Shown: piece by piece, positions 1-12,974 of the stretch
Layout of the letters: each line of letters opens with the position of its first letter
How positions within the stretch are numbered: the stretch's first letter is position 1
Assembly (NCBI GenBank): GCA_036897525.1
Contig: JAYMTJ010000033.1
Location: 34,442-98,441 of the forward strand
DNA length: 64,000 nucleotides
Direction of reading: 5' to 3'
Origin: Pelargonium x hortorum
Lineage: Eukaryota; Streptophyta; Magnoliopsida; Geraniales; Geraniaceae
Notes under the pieces: model-generated
What the model saw: only the letters and a program-made list of their open reading frames with translations
The model's database searches: none
What the model was told of the DNA's origin: nothing
Position numbers and translations under genes: made by a program

Positions 1-618
1 TGCTGTTCTAAAAAGAAATGTTTTTTATTAAGATAACAACGGCCTAAGGTAGGAGCTCGCGGGTGCTACATTTGCAAAGGAATGCTAAGGATAAGGGGGC
101 TAGTTTAGCCAATGTGTGATGACTTTTACCAGATAGAAATTGAATTAAAATATAAAGCAGTTAGCTTTAAAATACTAAACCATTAATTATATTACTAAGA
201 TAAGCTATTCTTTTTTTATAAAAAAAGGGGGAGCTAATGCCTAAATCCCTAAAATTAGAAAAAGTGCTTAAGAGTGTATTTGACAGATTTCCTATCACTA
301 AACTCTCAGTTAGAAAACCAAGGTAGGCAACTTCAGGAATTCCCTGTAATGATTTAGGGTTGTTCTTTTGCTTGTACTACTTAAGCTTGTAGCTATTGGT
401 GTATTACACTTTATAATATAGTTAGTTATTAGAGACTCTAGCGAACACTAACTAATAAAAACCTGTCTATAGTAGCACTCAAGTGCAAACCAAAGTAACT
501 GTACGGATTACCTCAGATTTCTCTTTTTTGACTACAAGCGCTTCCAATCTCTGAAACTAGATTCTTTTTACACTTCAGCAACTGGGAGAATAGAAACTTT
601 TTGGCTAGTCCTACCTTT

Positions 619-633
619 CAAGGAAGTCCCTTG
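619..633. repeat. Small G/C-core inverted repeat
   Basis: Arms CAAGG and CCTTG are perfectly complementary around a 5-base centre (AAGTC). It is one example of a recurring form in this window: a purine arm ending in G's, a short centre, then C's and pyrimidines. No attached gene or terminator context is visible. Confidence 0.5.
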
Positions 634-1139
634 TGATGGGGGCTATAGGTACAAGTTAAAACACCAGTTTCTTTCTGGTAGGTAATGCGTAGACTCTTCA
701 TTCTGGATATCCTAGGTTCTCTGTTAAAAGAAAATGACTACTTATAGCTCTTAAACATTACTGTTATTGCGTGTCATGTCATAATAAGGGGATGTACTAA
801 AAATCCTTTGAAGAAGCGCGGGGTGATGCAATTAAGTGTATCTTAATATAATATAAGTATAAAATTCACACTAGGTATCCCCTCCTACTTGACTTAAAAA
901 GAGCAACTCCCGTAATTAAACTTTATCAACCTTACTTAATCCGAAAGTCCGAATTACTAAGATCTAGAAGTCACTAAACAATACTCAAAAAAACTTACGG
1001 GCTGAGTTATTCTGCTTGAACACCTATTGGCATTTCTATCAAATTACTGAGATTTACTTAACCGTCAAAGGGGATCCTTTACTAATTCATATTATAGAGG
1101 GCATATACGGGATTCACAGGATTGCTACTATTATATCTC

Positions 1140-1150
1140 AGGGATTCCCT
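1140..1150. repeat. Small G/C-core palindrome
   Basis: AGGGA and TCCCT flank a single central T, giving a perfect 5-bp inverted repeat. It belongs to the same class as the other G-then-C palindromes scattered through the spacer and lies inside a meaningless open frame. Confidence 0.45.
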
Positions 1151-1417
1151 AAAAGCTCTGGTATAAGGTTGCCCTTTAAGTCTCCCCTAAGTATCTCTGG
1201 GGTTTACAAGTCTCTAAATTTACACCGGAAAGCCATTCCAATTACTTTCTTGAATCTAACTCATTTTAACTAGCCATAAGATATTGGGCCTTATTAAGTT
1301 AAGTGTAAGTGGTAGAAATCTCATTTCAGGTACAATGTCTTCGTCTTCAGAAAAGTATACTTGCGTAAGTTTCAATTCCTTAGGTGGGTTTATAGCCCCT
1401 AGTTAAGTTAATAGAAA

Positions 1418-1429
1418 AAGGGGCCCCTT
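1418..1429. repeat. Perfect 12-bp palindrome AAGGGGCCCCTT
   Basis: The twelve bases equal their own reverse complement. In DNA of about one-third G+C, four G's followed by four C's inside an A/T frame is unusual, and related forms recur at 4918-4929 and 50369-50392. No gene ends here, so a terminator role cannot be argued. Confidence 0.6.
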
Positions 1430-4400
1430 ATTCTAAATTCGAAACAAAAATATCAAAACTTGGATTTATAGTAGAAAAAAAACTACTAGGAGCTCTTTTG
1501 ATAGCAATAGCAATATTTCAGAGATTCTAACTACTATAATGGGTTTTTTTCTTTACTTGATAAGAGCAATTGAAACTTTACTAGAAGGGGGAACGTAAAA
1601 AAGTTGATAAAACCATTTCCTAAGAGTCAAATTTTTACAAAAATGCTTGCATTCGACAATATACCTGCAGAAAAGTACTTCATTCTTAAAAGTGTGCTCG
1701 AGAGCTTCTATAAAAAATTTTTGAGGAGTTGACTTACTAAATGTGCAGCCTTTGGAGTTTTTTAGAGAATTTAGCATTATCCTTCTAATAGGGGGCTCCG
1801 CTATATCTATATATATCCTTCCTTAAAGGACCTTCAAATATCTTTTTACCGGATGATCCGCTCAAGGATAGGCTTTTTTCCACGGAATTAATAATTGTTA
1901 TACGTTTTAAGGAAAGAAGTCTCGTGAAACTTTATAAAAAAGGGGGGATTTCTCTAAGCAAGGTTAAATCGCTCTCTATTTAATATTTAATTTACAAAAA
2001 AACGATTTCTAAAAAGCACCGGAAATGTATGTAGAATAGAAAAAAACTCCGCAAAGAGGCTGTTAGGTAGTGTTTAGCGTGCGAAAATGGTCTTAGAATA
2101 AGCTTCTAATTAATTGTCTATCCGTTCACTTAAATCTGAAACCTAGTTTACATATCTACTTTGTGAGTATACCTAAGCGTTAATTTTTGAGTACCTACCA
2201 GCGCCAAGGTGATATAATTGCCGACTCTTAAAAGCTTTGCTTAAATAAACTTGCCCGCTAAAATGTTAGTTTACATTAAATTGGGTTTTTGTATACAGGG
2301 GTTTTGCTTCTATAGATTGAAACTTATTAGTTACGGTACCCGGATACAGAGTTCCCTCGGGATATTGAAATTTTGTATACCAAACAAAAAGGGGTGCTTG
2401 GAAGCTCTTTAAGTTAGTCATATAGTCTAAATAAATATAGAGCCGTAAGTTTCTTAAGTTAAGGTAGAGCTTGCTTGATCCGGGTTGAGGTTGTATAGGT
2501 AATAAGATAATATGGAGCCAATATCACAATTCTTAGTTTAAAGAACTTTTATAATAAAAGGAGTCTGTTCTTCCTACTTATGAGATGCTGTTTATAGCAA
2601 GAAGGTGTAATTTCCTTACTATGCCCTCAATACTAGAGCTAGAGCAAGCAAGTATGTATGTTACTCTATTCGCAAGAAAGATGTAGTACCTAACTCCCCC
2701 AGCTCATTCAAAAACAAGAGTTTGAAAACCAGAACTGCTTGCCTGGGATTATAACTAAAACCGAGTACTTATTTGTAATAAAAAACCTTTAAGTAAAGAG
2801 TTCCCTAATATCTGATCTATCTTAAATAAGGGCTTGTATTTGATGCTTTGAAATTAGACTTCTCGCTTAAGCAAATAACTTGTGTTCAAGAACTCTGACT
2901 CAGTTTTTTTCTGTAAATAGTAATGAAGTTAAGAAATTTCGTTGCTAAACTTATACATTTAAGAAAACTTGATTTGTAAGATAATTTTATTCTACAGGAT
3001 TTCACAACACTTAGCTATAGAAGCTGGATTGGATACTTTAATTCTCAATAGAAAAGCGGTCTATAAGTACCTCCTATTTTCTTTAGAAAGCGGCTCCGCA
3101 CTAAACTCCTTACTTGATTAGACTCGAACTTATTTGGACTTCAGGTATAGAAGGCGTCTTGTACTACGGGTTAATAAGCTATTTTCTAATTTCTCGGATT
3201 TCTCACTTCTTTCAAGCTTGCCAAAGGCCCTTTTATAGTAGAAATTGCAGGATTTGCTGCTTTTCCAAAAATAACGAAGAGGAAAAGAAAATATAGCTCA
3301 TAAACTAGATCCGAAATTGAATGTGTAGGGGTTTTCGAAAGTAGAGAGTTTTAAAGGAATTCGTTATGGTATCGCCGCTTCAAAAGGAGTTTAGATACAC
3401 TATTGTTATGCTAGCTCCTGCCCTCTTCTATGCCTTAACTTGTTTGTTTTGCTATACGCTATAGTAGTACTTTATAGAATTAATTGAGATTGGACTAAAA
3501 GCTAGTAGAGTTTTGGTGGTAAAAAGATATCGGCGTATAGAGTAGGCTTTATGCTTTTCCAGATTTACTTAGGGTAGGGTCTAATTAGTGGGACAGTTTA
3601 GGCCTTTTTTAATCTCTAAAAACTTTCTCAGTGTTACCCTAGCAGTACTGTTTAGTTTATATGGGTACCTTTGGGGATAAGTTACTGGTAAGCAAGCATG
3701 AGATATTTTTTATAGAACAATTTTGTAAAAAAAAAACCCTTCCCAATTTAAGAAATTTTTTCTGTTTTCTCAAGTCCATATCATATGATTTGAGGTCATC
3801 CATACACAAACAACGCTACGGGTTCTTATAATTAATTCGAAGCTTTTCTTTTAAAGCAAAGGTTCAGGTCCTAAAGCCCGGAGCAAAACGTCAATTCCGA
3901 CCTATTGAAAGAATTTTTTAGTCTTCAAAGGATCCCCTATCTGAAATCGCAACATTACCCAATTGATTAGGATACCCCGCTTTCTTTCGTCTGGTTTACC
4001 CAAAATGGAGCTTTATTTCGGTGAGATCTTAAAGTAAAATGATTAAGGTAGAGCGTTTTTTTTAACGCAATTGACTAAACAGGAGTAGTAGGATATCAAA
4101 AGTTAAAGTAATAAAGGAAAGATTCTAACGTATATTTTAGAATTTAAGGCAGGTAATAGTACTAATAAGTAAAAGAAGTTCTATTCTACAATTGAGTGTC
4201 TGGATTTTCATCTAAAAAAAGGTTTCTTTTTTTGCCCTACTTTCTTTTGCAGTTCCTGATCCTTATCATCTGGAATTTCTAATTTAGGTTGCTTTTGATA
4301 CTCTTACTCTTATTTATACGAGGGGGATTCCTTAGACCATTTCACAACTCAGTAAACTAGTCCTAAAGTCGACTTCCTATTCTATTCTTTAGGATTATTA

Positions 4401-4917
4401 GTTCCCGTGCGCCAAAGTACAAAGTAAAAGCTAAAAACCCTCTATTACTTGTTTAAAACCCTTTTTTTTTACAAATAAATAGGGATTTGCCAACAGCGTA
4501 AAAATCAATCTTAAATTAGCGGAACTGCCTAAAATACCTTATTCGTGTATCGCATTATTCTCGGGTATACCCTATTGTAGAAAGTACCAAAAAGGAGTCC
4601 CGTCTCTAAACTCTCATTTAAAGCGAGGATTTAGAAATGTTGCTAAATTAAATACAAGGTCAATCTATTTATTTAATCGGGCCCCTCCAGCCAGAGATTG
4701 GTTTGGAATTGGGTATATAATTGTACACTCTAGCATTATACGCAGTAAATCAAAATTTAGAACAAATGGGGCCATAAAGTACATGCAATAGAATTTCATC
4801 CGGGTGTTAGTAGATCCTTGTAAGGAAGCCTATTAAAGCAATTCCAGGAAAAGTGAAGGAAACCTGTTATTTTTGGCACAACCTGAAGTCGGAATTTTAA
4901 GGCACTGGATAATAGGA

Positions 4918-4929
4918 AAGGGCGCCCTT
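4918..4929. repeat. Perfect 12-bp palindrome AAGGGCGCCCTT
   Basis: The twelve bases are identical on both strands and have the same plan as the palindrome at 1418-1429, with a different central tetranucleotide. The outer AAG/CTT is constant while the centre varies, which suggests a motif class and not copies of one element. Confidence 0.6.
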
Positions 4930-7299
4930 AGATTAGTAAGATTCTAAAAAAATTGTTAAAGAATTGAAACATTACATTATAAAGGGAAAGCCTTGAGGTA
5001 TTCTATGATATCCAGGTAATAAAAAGCTAAAGTTACTCGAAGTTAGATTCAATAGATTCATACTTTAGTGGTGGATTAAACGAGTTCATAGGAAGTTTTT
5101 TTTATAGTAGTAAAAGCTTGACAACGATAAGTGATTAATCCTTTTTTTGGGGGTATACTGGCTAACCTGGAGAAAGTAGGGATCCAAGTTCTTAACATAG
5201 AAAATTAAGACAAGGATTTTCTTTATCAGTACTGTAAGGCTTTAAGTACACAAGCCTATACCCGACAAAGAAAGGCCCTATATAGCATCTAGCTAAAAAA
5301 CTCTATTACATAGGTATTACTGGACAATCCCTTTTGCCATAGTACTCTTGTAATGCCTTTCGGCAAGAAGGTCTTCTTTTTATCCCATAAAAAGATCTCA
5401 GTCAGGAGTCACTAGTAGCTTCTAGCTTCAAAAAAGGGGCAGGCTTTTTGAGACATGAAGTTATTGAAGTTATTTCAGAGGTATGGCTCACAAGGCTTAG
5501 GTGTATTAGGATAAGCTAGCCTTTTCTCGACTTTTTATACTCTCTTATTCTTGCTCGCTTCAATTAAAATGAATAAAGCAAACACTAAAAAAAAGAACTT
5601 CTATTTACAAATAAAGTAGCCCCTATTCACAAACCCCTGTTGAATTTGTCAAATGTAAGATAGAACTTTTTTCTAAGTCTTCGTAACCTAATTCGTAACC
5701 TAAAAAGTATATAGAGATGTACAGGATTCTAAGTCCTTGATTAGCAATAAGGAAGTAGGATTTGCTTAATTTTAGCTTTTCCGATATATAATGGAATTTT
5801 TTGAAGATATTACTATTACTACTTTTATTTTAGCCCCTTTTCATTTTTACTTAAAGATTGACTTCTAGAAAGTTATATAGCATGCCTAAGATCAGAGACT
5901 GTTATATATAGAGTCGTTGAGTGAGAGAATAACAGCACCTTTCTACAGGGAAGAGTATTTGAACTCGTAGGATATACTGCAATTCAATCTTGCTTAAATA
6001 CTCTAAGAATATTTACTAAACTAGGACTTCTTTGTTAGCCGTAGGTTTAGAAACTTAAGAATTGAATATCTAGTAGATTTCCTGCTCTATTCATTTTTTT
6101 GCTTGTTTACCTTGATTTAGAGGTATTTGGCTTATAAAAAAGTAAAAGGGGCTCTTGTTGAAGCGGAGTTTTTTAGTGTATCAAATAATCAAATATAAGG
6201 AGTAAGATTGTACTCGCAGGTTGAATACTAGGGGTTCTCATATACTTAAGGAGACTTTCTAAAGAAAGAAAGAAAAAGGATTTCCCTTAACTAAATACAG
6301 GAAAAGCATACTCTTACAAACCACTTTGACTTGGAATTAAGAAGAATTCCTCTTAAAGTTTTTAGGAAAAACCTTAATTTAATCCCGAGCTCGCTCTAAA
6401 AGGAGGTAGAAGTTTTCGCGCTTTAATGAGTGCCCGGTAGCATCTTAAATTATTAAGTACACAGATTTTTTTTTTTAGAACGGAACTGCAATTTTATGCT
6501 TTTTCTTCCAATGTGTATAAGATTCATTCTATTTTTTTTAGAAATAGAAATATGGATTCACCCAAAAAGATCCTGTTTCTCCTACAGAAATGGGGAAATC
6601 CTAGGCAGAGAAATTTCCCTCTAAACAAGGTTCCTTTTCACAAGATGCTTCACTATCATAAAATAAGAAATTGACGAGAGTTTATTGGCTAACGCTTTCT
6701 AGTTGGTTTTTTTATTCAGGAACTAAAAGACTCGCTTCAAAATTAAAGAATCAACTGAAAATCAGACGGTTTACGCGTTTCTTGTATTTTCACTTAAAGT
6801 ACTCCACGAAGGAAGAGTGGGTGGCATTTCCCTTTGAGATGAAGAAGGATACCCTATTTACTTTACTTGGTTGATAGACATGAGCGAGTTAAGTTTCTCA
6901 TTAATTAAATTAGTGCTTTGGTGCTTGGTTATAATATAGCCCGTGTGCATCTACTTACAGTTCTTTTATCGCCATTACGAAGTTCGGTCGTATTACATAT
7001 AAGGGACCTTGTTTAAAACAAAGAGCTGCGCCGGTACAAGGAGCGCTTCCTAATTTTAATACGGTTTTCCCTAGTCAAACTTGTTTGAAGAATATGACTC
7101 TTGGATAGTCTTTAGGGTAAGCAGCAGGGAGTACTGCAGTTCTTAGGGACTGTTTAATGGAGAGAATAAGCAAAGAAATTCTTTATTCTAACTGCAATTA
7201 CAGTACGGCAATTCGAAACTCACATAGTAAGATACACCTTGGATACCTAGTTTTTACACAACCCTTTCGATTACACACCAAATAGGGTCCTTTTGAAAG

Positions 7300-7311
7300 A
7301 ATAATAATAAT
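7300..7311 (+). repeat. AAT triplet microsatellite
   Basis: Four AAT units in a row, followed about 50 bases later by a CTA triplet run. This is most simply replication slippage in neutral DNA. Confidence 0.6.
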
Positions 7312-7360
7312 AAAGGCTACCATATTAGGGGTTGCTTTTCACCTTTCTTTTCCGGGAATT

Positions 7361-7375
7361 CTACTACTACTACTA
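7361..7375 (+). repeat. CTA triplet microsatellite
   Basis: Five exact CTA units. It lies close to the AAT run at 7300-7311 and has no coding context. Confidence 0.7.
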
Positions 7376-10300
7376 AAACCCTAAAAACTCTATAAGGTTC
7401 GGAAAATTAGAGTAGAGAGGGGGACTTTTATTAATGTGCTAGAATCCTTTAAGGGGATACCTTTTGAATCTTTTTGTTCTAATTATGTCCTACATTCATA
7501 AGTTCATGTATTAATTAAGGATTTACTTGAAATCTTGAAGCTAAACCGGGTACGGAAATAAGATATTCTCCCGTTTTACCGCACTAACACTAAATAAGAG
7601 TTTTTTTGCAAGCTTCTGCTTTGCTCTGCATTTTCTAATAGATTACTAGAATTTTTTACACTTCTGCCAAGTAAACAGGACTTGCCAGTAAGCTTTTTAC
7701 TTCTCAAAAACGTATAACCCACGGAATTTCACTTTTAGTTTCTGTGTGACTCTATTTTAGAAACTAGAAATGAGAGTGCGCAAAAATGATAGGGTATAAA
7801 GCTATAGCACTTTAAAGACTTTATCCTCAATACAACTTGAATTTGCAGTAAGCGTTTTAGAATCCATAGCTCAGTAAAATAGAGTAAGGATCCAAAAAAT
7901 GAAGTACTGCATGCGTTTCGAACCCCCGCTTATCTGTCAATGTGACTCTACTTTCCAGTCCTAATTCATTGCCCTAAAGTTTTCAAACCCACACGAGAAA
8001 ATAGTTTTCTACTTAAGTGATTAGGTTCTCCACCAAGACATTTCAAAAAAGCATATAACTTAAGTGTGGAACTAGAACTTTACTATTTAATGAGCTTAAA
8101 TTGGGTATACTCCTCGACCCAAGAAAGTCTTATAGGAAAGCCTCACTAACTTTGTAAAAAAGAAATAAAAGGGGCTCTTACAATATAAAGAAGCAAGGCG
8201 TCAAGTCTGTTAGAATTCTTTCCTTTTAGAAGAGACTAGTAATCTTCGAAGTTATAATGAGCTTGCAATAAAAACAATAAGCAAAAAGTAGGGACGGAGA
8301 GGCGACAATTCCTATGGAGTAAACTGCAGGTTTCTCGAATAACTAAACTCTATCCTCTGGAAACCAAATGAAAGGTGAAAGCACCCTGGCGCCTGTATTC
8401 TTGTAATCTTTTTTGAGATCCCCTTTTCTATTAAGCAAAAGCTGTCCATACATAGTACCCATTCAATTTGACTCTATAAAGACTCCAGATTCTTACCTAT
8501 ACTCATACTCCCACTTATAAAGACTCCTAACAAAAGAGGGGTACAGCTAAGACAGGGTACAGGTATCAATACAAGCAGCACAGGTAAAGGGCCTCCGACC
8601 AATAAGAAAGGGATACAGAAAACGAAGGGGGTAAGGCTATCAAGAAATGTAAAAGAGACATAAGCCTATTTTACAATTGAGTATCTAGAATCCCTTATCT
8701 TAGATAGAAATAAGAAGGAATTCTGAATTCTAAAACTATGTTAATGTTAATAAGGAGCTCTAAAGACGGAGAGGTCGGAAAAAATATGGGAGATTCTATA
8801 TTTTCTGGGTTAAATGGGGAAACGGAGTACCTAAACTGTAATAAAAGGATATTCCGGATAGATAGTTCGTTTGCTTTAGGCGCTTTAGTCTGTACTCGTG
8901 AGGATTATCCTTAGCATTTGAATGAAAGTATTGACTTAGTACTCTTCCTGATTTCAAGGTTTTAGTGAGTTAAAGGAGTTCGTTGCCCATTCCCGGTAAG
9001 TCAAATGTATCAACACCTTGTACCTAAACTGCAGATAAAAGGCATTTTAGACCAGAACTACAGGCTTTTTGGTTTAGTTATCAATCTTTCTTGTCCTGGT
9101 TTTTTAGGGCTAAGGAATTTAAGTAATTCTAAAACATAGTAAAAGTCTAAGCTTTCAAGGGGGTAATTAAATGTAGAAAATCAAACGTAAAAGGCTTGGA
9201 TTTTACCACAGGATAGACTCATTCGTGTTTTAGCGTACGTAAGATGGGCATCCGTTTTGGTCTCATAATTGTTGATATTTGTTGTGTCCTACTAATTAAT
9301 ACTAATAAAGTCTAAATGTTTGAGTTAAAGGAAGTCTCTAGTCTAGAAATAGTAAAAGGGGAATTCCAATTAGTAAAAGCGATAAGAATTCTCGGTGGGT
9401 TTTGCATGCAAGCAGGGTTTCTTTCCTTTTTTGATTAACTAGACAGGGATTTTCGAAGTTAATTTATAAGACACTGCAGACTCGATTCGAACCTGCGTAC
9501 AGACATTTACTCATGATGTAACTTTTTTTTAATACTAAGTTCAAAAGGGGTATTTACCAAGTAAAGTACCCGATTTTTCTTTCACTTATTAAATAGAATT
9601 GAGTAACAGATAAATATTACCTTTATATAAGCGATTTTATTTGTTTTCATAAAAAATGAGTCATAATTGAAAAAAGTGTATCAATTTTAAGGGGTTTCTT
9701 TCTCCTTATAGACCAATTCCTATGGGAGCAGTTAGATGAAACGAAAGCGATTCCTAGGTTGTTTCAAAAGGTTTCTATTATATACGTACTTGCATATAGT
9801 TAGGGTTACTAAAATAACTAACATTTTAATTTAAAAAGACCCCAAATTCCGCGTTTCCTCTTTTCAGAATAGATCTACTTTCAACAGTCTAGTGATTCGC
9901 AACCCTTTACTGAAAAAAATGTTAACTCCAGTAACTCACTCTTAGATAGAAGAATTGAGCCCCTTTCGTGTGCTATATCGAGTTTACAGGGCTTTTACTT
10001 AGACCTGTTAAAAATTTCTTTGTTGTTTAAAGTGTTTACCTAATAGCAAGCTATTTATAACAAACAGAGTGGGAAAGTCCTAACTAAAAGAAAGAGCTTC
10101 TCTATTTATTCTATAGTGTGATTGTACTTGTTTTAACGAATCGGTATGCACAAATCTATCTATAGGTTCAAGCCGAACAGGGGTTTACCGAATTTGCTTA
10201 GTTTAGTAAAGACCCTCTTTTCTTACTTAAAAGCTATAACTACCCAAACCTTTCGAAAAGCTTTATAAACACAAAACAGAGATTACATTTTTTGATATTC

Positions 10301-12427
10301 CAGATATAGATGAGAGCTGTCAGAATAAGTAAGCAATACAGACCAAACTTCTTAGAACCTTCCTTTATTTACTAGAAATTAGCTTTGGGTTCGCTAACGA
10401 GAAATAGAAACACCAAAAGGCTTAGCCAAGATTTTTGACTAAAACGGAACTTTACAAATCTCCTTTTGAACCCTTGGATTGCCCCTAGCTAGATCTGGAG
10501 CTGAGTCCCCTTGTTGCTACAATGTTATTCAGCATCCTACTCTGAACTCTATACTTGTGTACTTAAGAATACCCGGTTTAGAACCCCTACCAGCTCAAAG
10601 CTAAACCGCTGCTGTTATTATAATAGGGGAGTTGCACTAGTATTTTACCGGGCCTCGCCCTGCTTACACAGAAAAGCAAGATTGATTCCCGTTTAGTTTT
10701 TAATAGTTTATAAAGCAGCACTTATTCCCTCTGAGCCCTACTCTTGATACCTACACCCCAAACTCTTAGCTATGCCAGTTCCTTTATAAATGTTATACTT
10801 GTCTTCTTAATTATTAATCCCTGCTGTTAACTCTTTATTAGCTAAGTCGCCTGCTCTACCTTAAACTTTAATTAAAAAACCCTATTTGAGACCCTGGAAG
10901 AGGAGAATAAGCAGCCTCTTGCTTACTACCTTTTGAAACTAGCTAACTTGTCTGTTAAAACCAAGAATGTTTATCGCTTTTAAAGTAACAAGGTTTTAGT
11001 CCTCGCTTATTACACAATTACACATAGAATTCCCCTTAATAAATAAAGTCCAAACTTGTAATATCAAACCTTTCTAGACTATACAACTAAAAAATCTGAG
11101 CCTTACCTTATTTCTCTCTACTACTAAACTTTCTATATATCTACTATAAGTAAATAAAAACCAAAACGAGAGCCCTCAAAATGACTTCTATTAAAGTTTA
11201 TAGTCCCCAAATTCTGGCAGGTCTAGAGTTCGCAGGGCCTTTTCTATTTAATATTTTTGTTCTTTTAAATCTCTAAAAATCCTTTTATTTAGTTCCTAAC
11301 TAGATTGGTATTCAGGGAAAGCAGAACTTCTCTTCCAGTTATTTTCCTTCGTTTGAGACACAAAAGCTGAAGCTTCTTTCACAATCCATCTATACTAACC
11401 GGCTTTAGCCTTAGTTTACAATTTACAGTAGAGGTGCAAAGAAGTATGATATATAGGCTCTTCTTCCTACGACAAGCTAAGAGTTTGGCTAAGCTATTAA
11501 CAGACTCGAAGAGTCTACTTGATGGGATTAGAACCCGAAGTTTTATTCCACTCGAAGCGCTGCTTTTCCAACCAAAGTTTCTTCAGTTTAATGGGATATC
11601 TTCTCTATTTCAGCTATACTATAAAAAAAGGACTAGATTAAGTATATATGTGTGATTCTAATAGGTTCCTTGAACAGCATTTCTTGCACTATATTTGAGA
11701 ACCGGTACTTCTAAGATTTCCCTAAGGATTTGTAGGAGGCTTGCACACTCGCTTTAACAACGAAGAAAAGGTACTTCTTTTGATCCTTAACTAACGTGGG
11801 GCTTTCAAATTAATAGAGTCAAAAATAAAGAGCCTGGGTCAAAAGTTCTTATACGAAAAGTACTACGTCCAGAACAAGGAAATTCATTGTTTTTGTATCC
11901 ATCTTCTTTATATTTGTCATTATCAGGGTTAACTCTTTCCAGAAGACCCCTTGTCCAGTAAGCACTGATTGTACATTTGGCTTGAGTTCATAGCCTTAAA
12001 ATAAAAATATAGGAGTTAAGTAGAGAGGTGGATCTCGTTTTCTATCTCAAGATTCCGATTCAGTATTGAAATTTGAGTGTTCTGCTTATACTGTGGTTGA
12101 ATAGAAAAGAAAGTCTTGTCAGCAGACCTAGCTTTTGTTGATAGACAATGTACCTCTTCTCCTCGGTAAAGGAAAATGACAAAGGGAATCTAGCCTCATT
12201 CATGCCTTATTTTTGTTTGTACCTAAAGATTCTACAGAATTCGTGTAACATTCGCCGAAAAGAAAGGACTCTCATGGAGTTAATTTAACCTTTAGTTTAA
12301 CTAACTACTAGTATATGAGAGATAGTAAGCTTGCAGGATTGTAATTGTAGAACACTCTTACTTTCAAAGATTACTCCATTCTACGAGAGCACCATCAATA
12401 CTGATATTCCAGAGGAACCCAATATTA

Positions 12428-12448
12428 TATAAGAAATAATTTCTTATA
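12428..12448. repeat. A/T-rich perfect inverted repeat, 10-bp arms
   Basis: TATAAGAAAT is followed by one central A and then its exact reverse complement, giving a 21-base odd palindrome. Unlike most palindromes in the window it has hardly any G/C, so it may simply be chance in A/T-rich DNA. Confidence 0.5.
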
Positions 12449-12961
12449 AGCTTATAGAATTTTACCCATTTTATGTTTTATTACTTGAAGTAGTTGTCAT
12501 ACCAATGCGACATATGTGGGCAGTCCCTTAAGTATTTAAGCAATATGAGAGGGGCTCCTATCCCATTATAGAAAGCCTTCTTATGCTTATGTATGATATA
12601 ATAGAAATGCTGGGGAATGCTCCCATTCCTAATTATGCAGCTATTTTTTTACTTACTTTTGTTTAAACAATAAATATACTTAAATTAAAAATAACATTTT
12701 CTATTCTCTATCCAAGTTTGTAGTTATTTGCGAATTACACTACTCTCTTTATTTGGGGTTCCCGGCCAGACCCTAATTAGTATGTACGTACCTAAAAAAA
12801 AAGAGATAAGGACCTATACCCGTGGTTCTACTGAGGATAACTAACAAAAAAAAAGAGGGAGCCCTTTATTAAATTGGGCCTAAAAAGCTAACAGAGTTTA
12901 AAGGGTAACCTCTTATATATATTAAAGGATCAAATCAAAAAGAATTCCTGTGGACTGACAA

Positions 12962-12974
12962 GGGTGCCCCTAAC
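12962..12974. repeat. Copy 1 of a GGGTGCCCCTAAC word
   Basis: These 13 bases recur exactly at 16368-16380. The word contains a G-then-C inverted repeat. A shared 13-mer is not improbable in 64 kb, so relatedness is only suggested by the unusual composition. Confidence 0.35.

Noticed and set aside
2430-2460. GAGCCGTAAG resembling the start of group II intron domain V
   Set aside because: The complementary CGGTTC half and the two-base bulge are missing downstream.
9470-9510. Minus-strand CGCAGGTTCGAATCG resembling the T arm of tRNA-Pro
   Set aside because: The stem after the loop does not pair and there is no anticodon arm at the expected distance.
11500-11600. Minus-strand stretch with GGGTTCTAATCCCA resembling a T arm
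   Set aside because: The loop and flanking stems do not continue into a cloverleaf.
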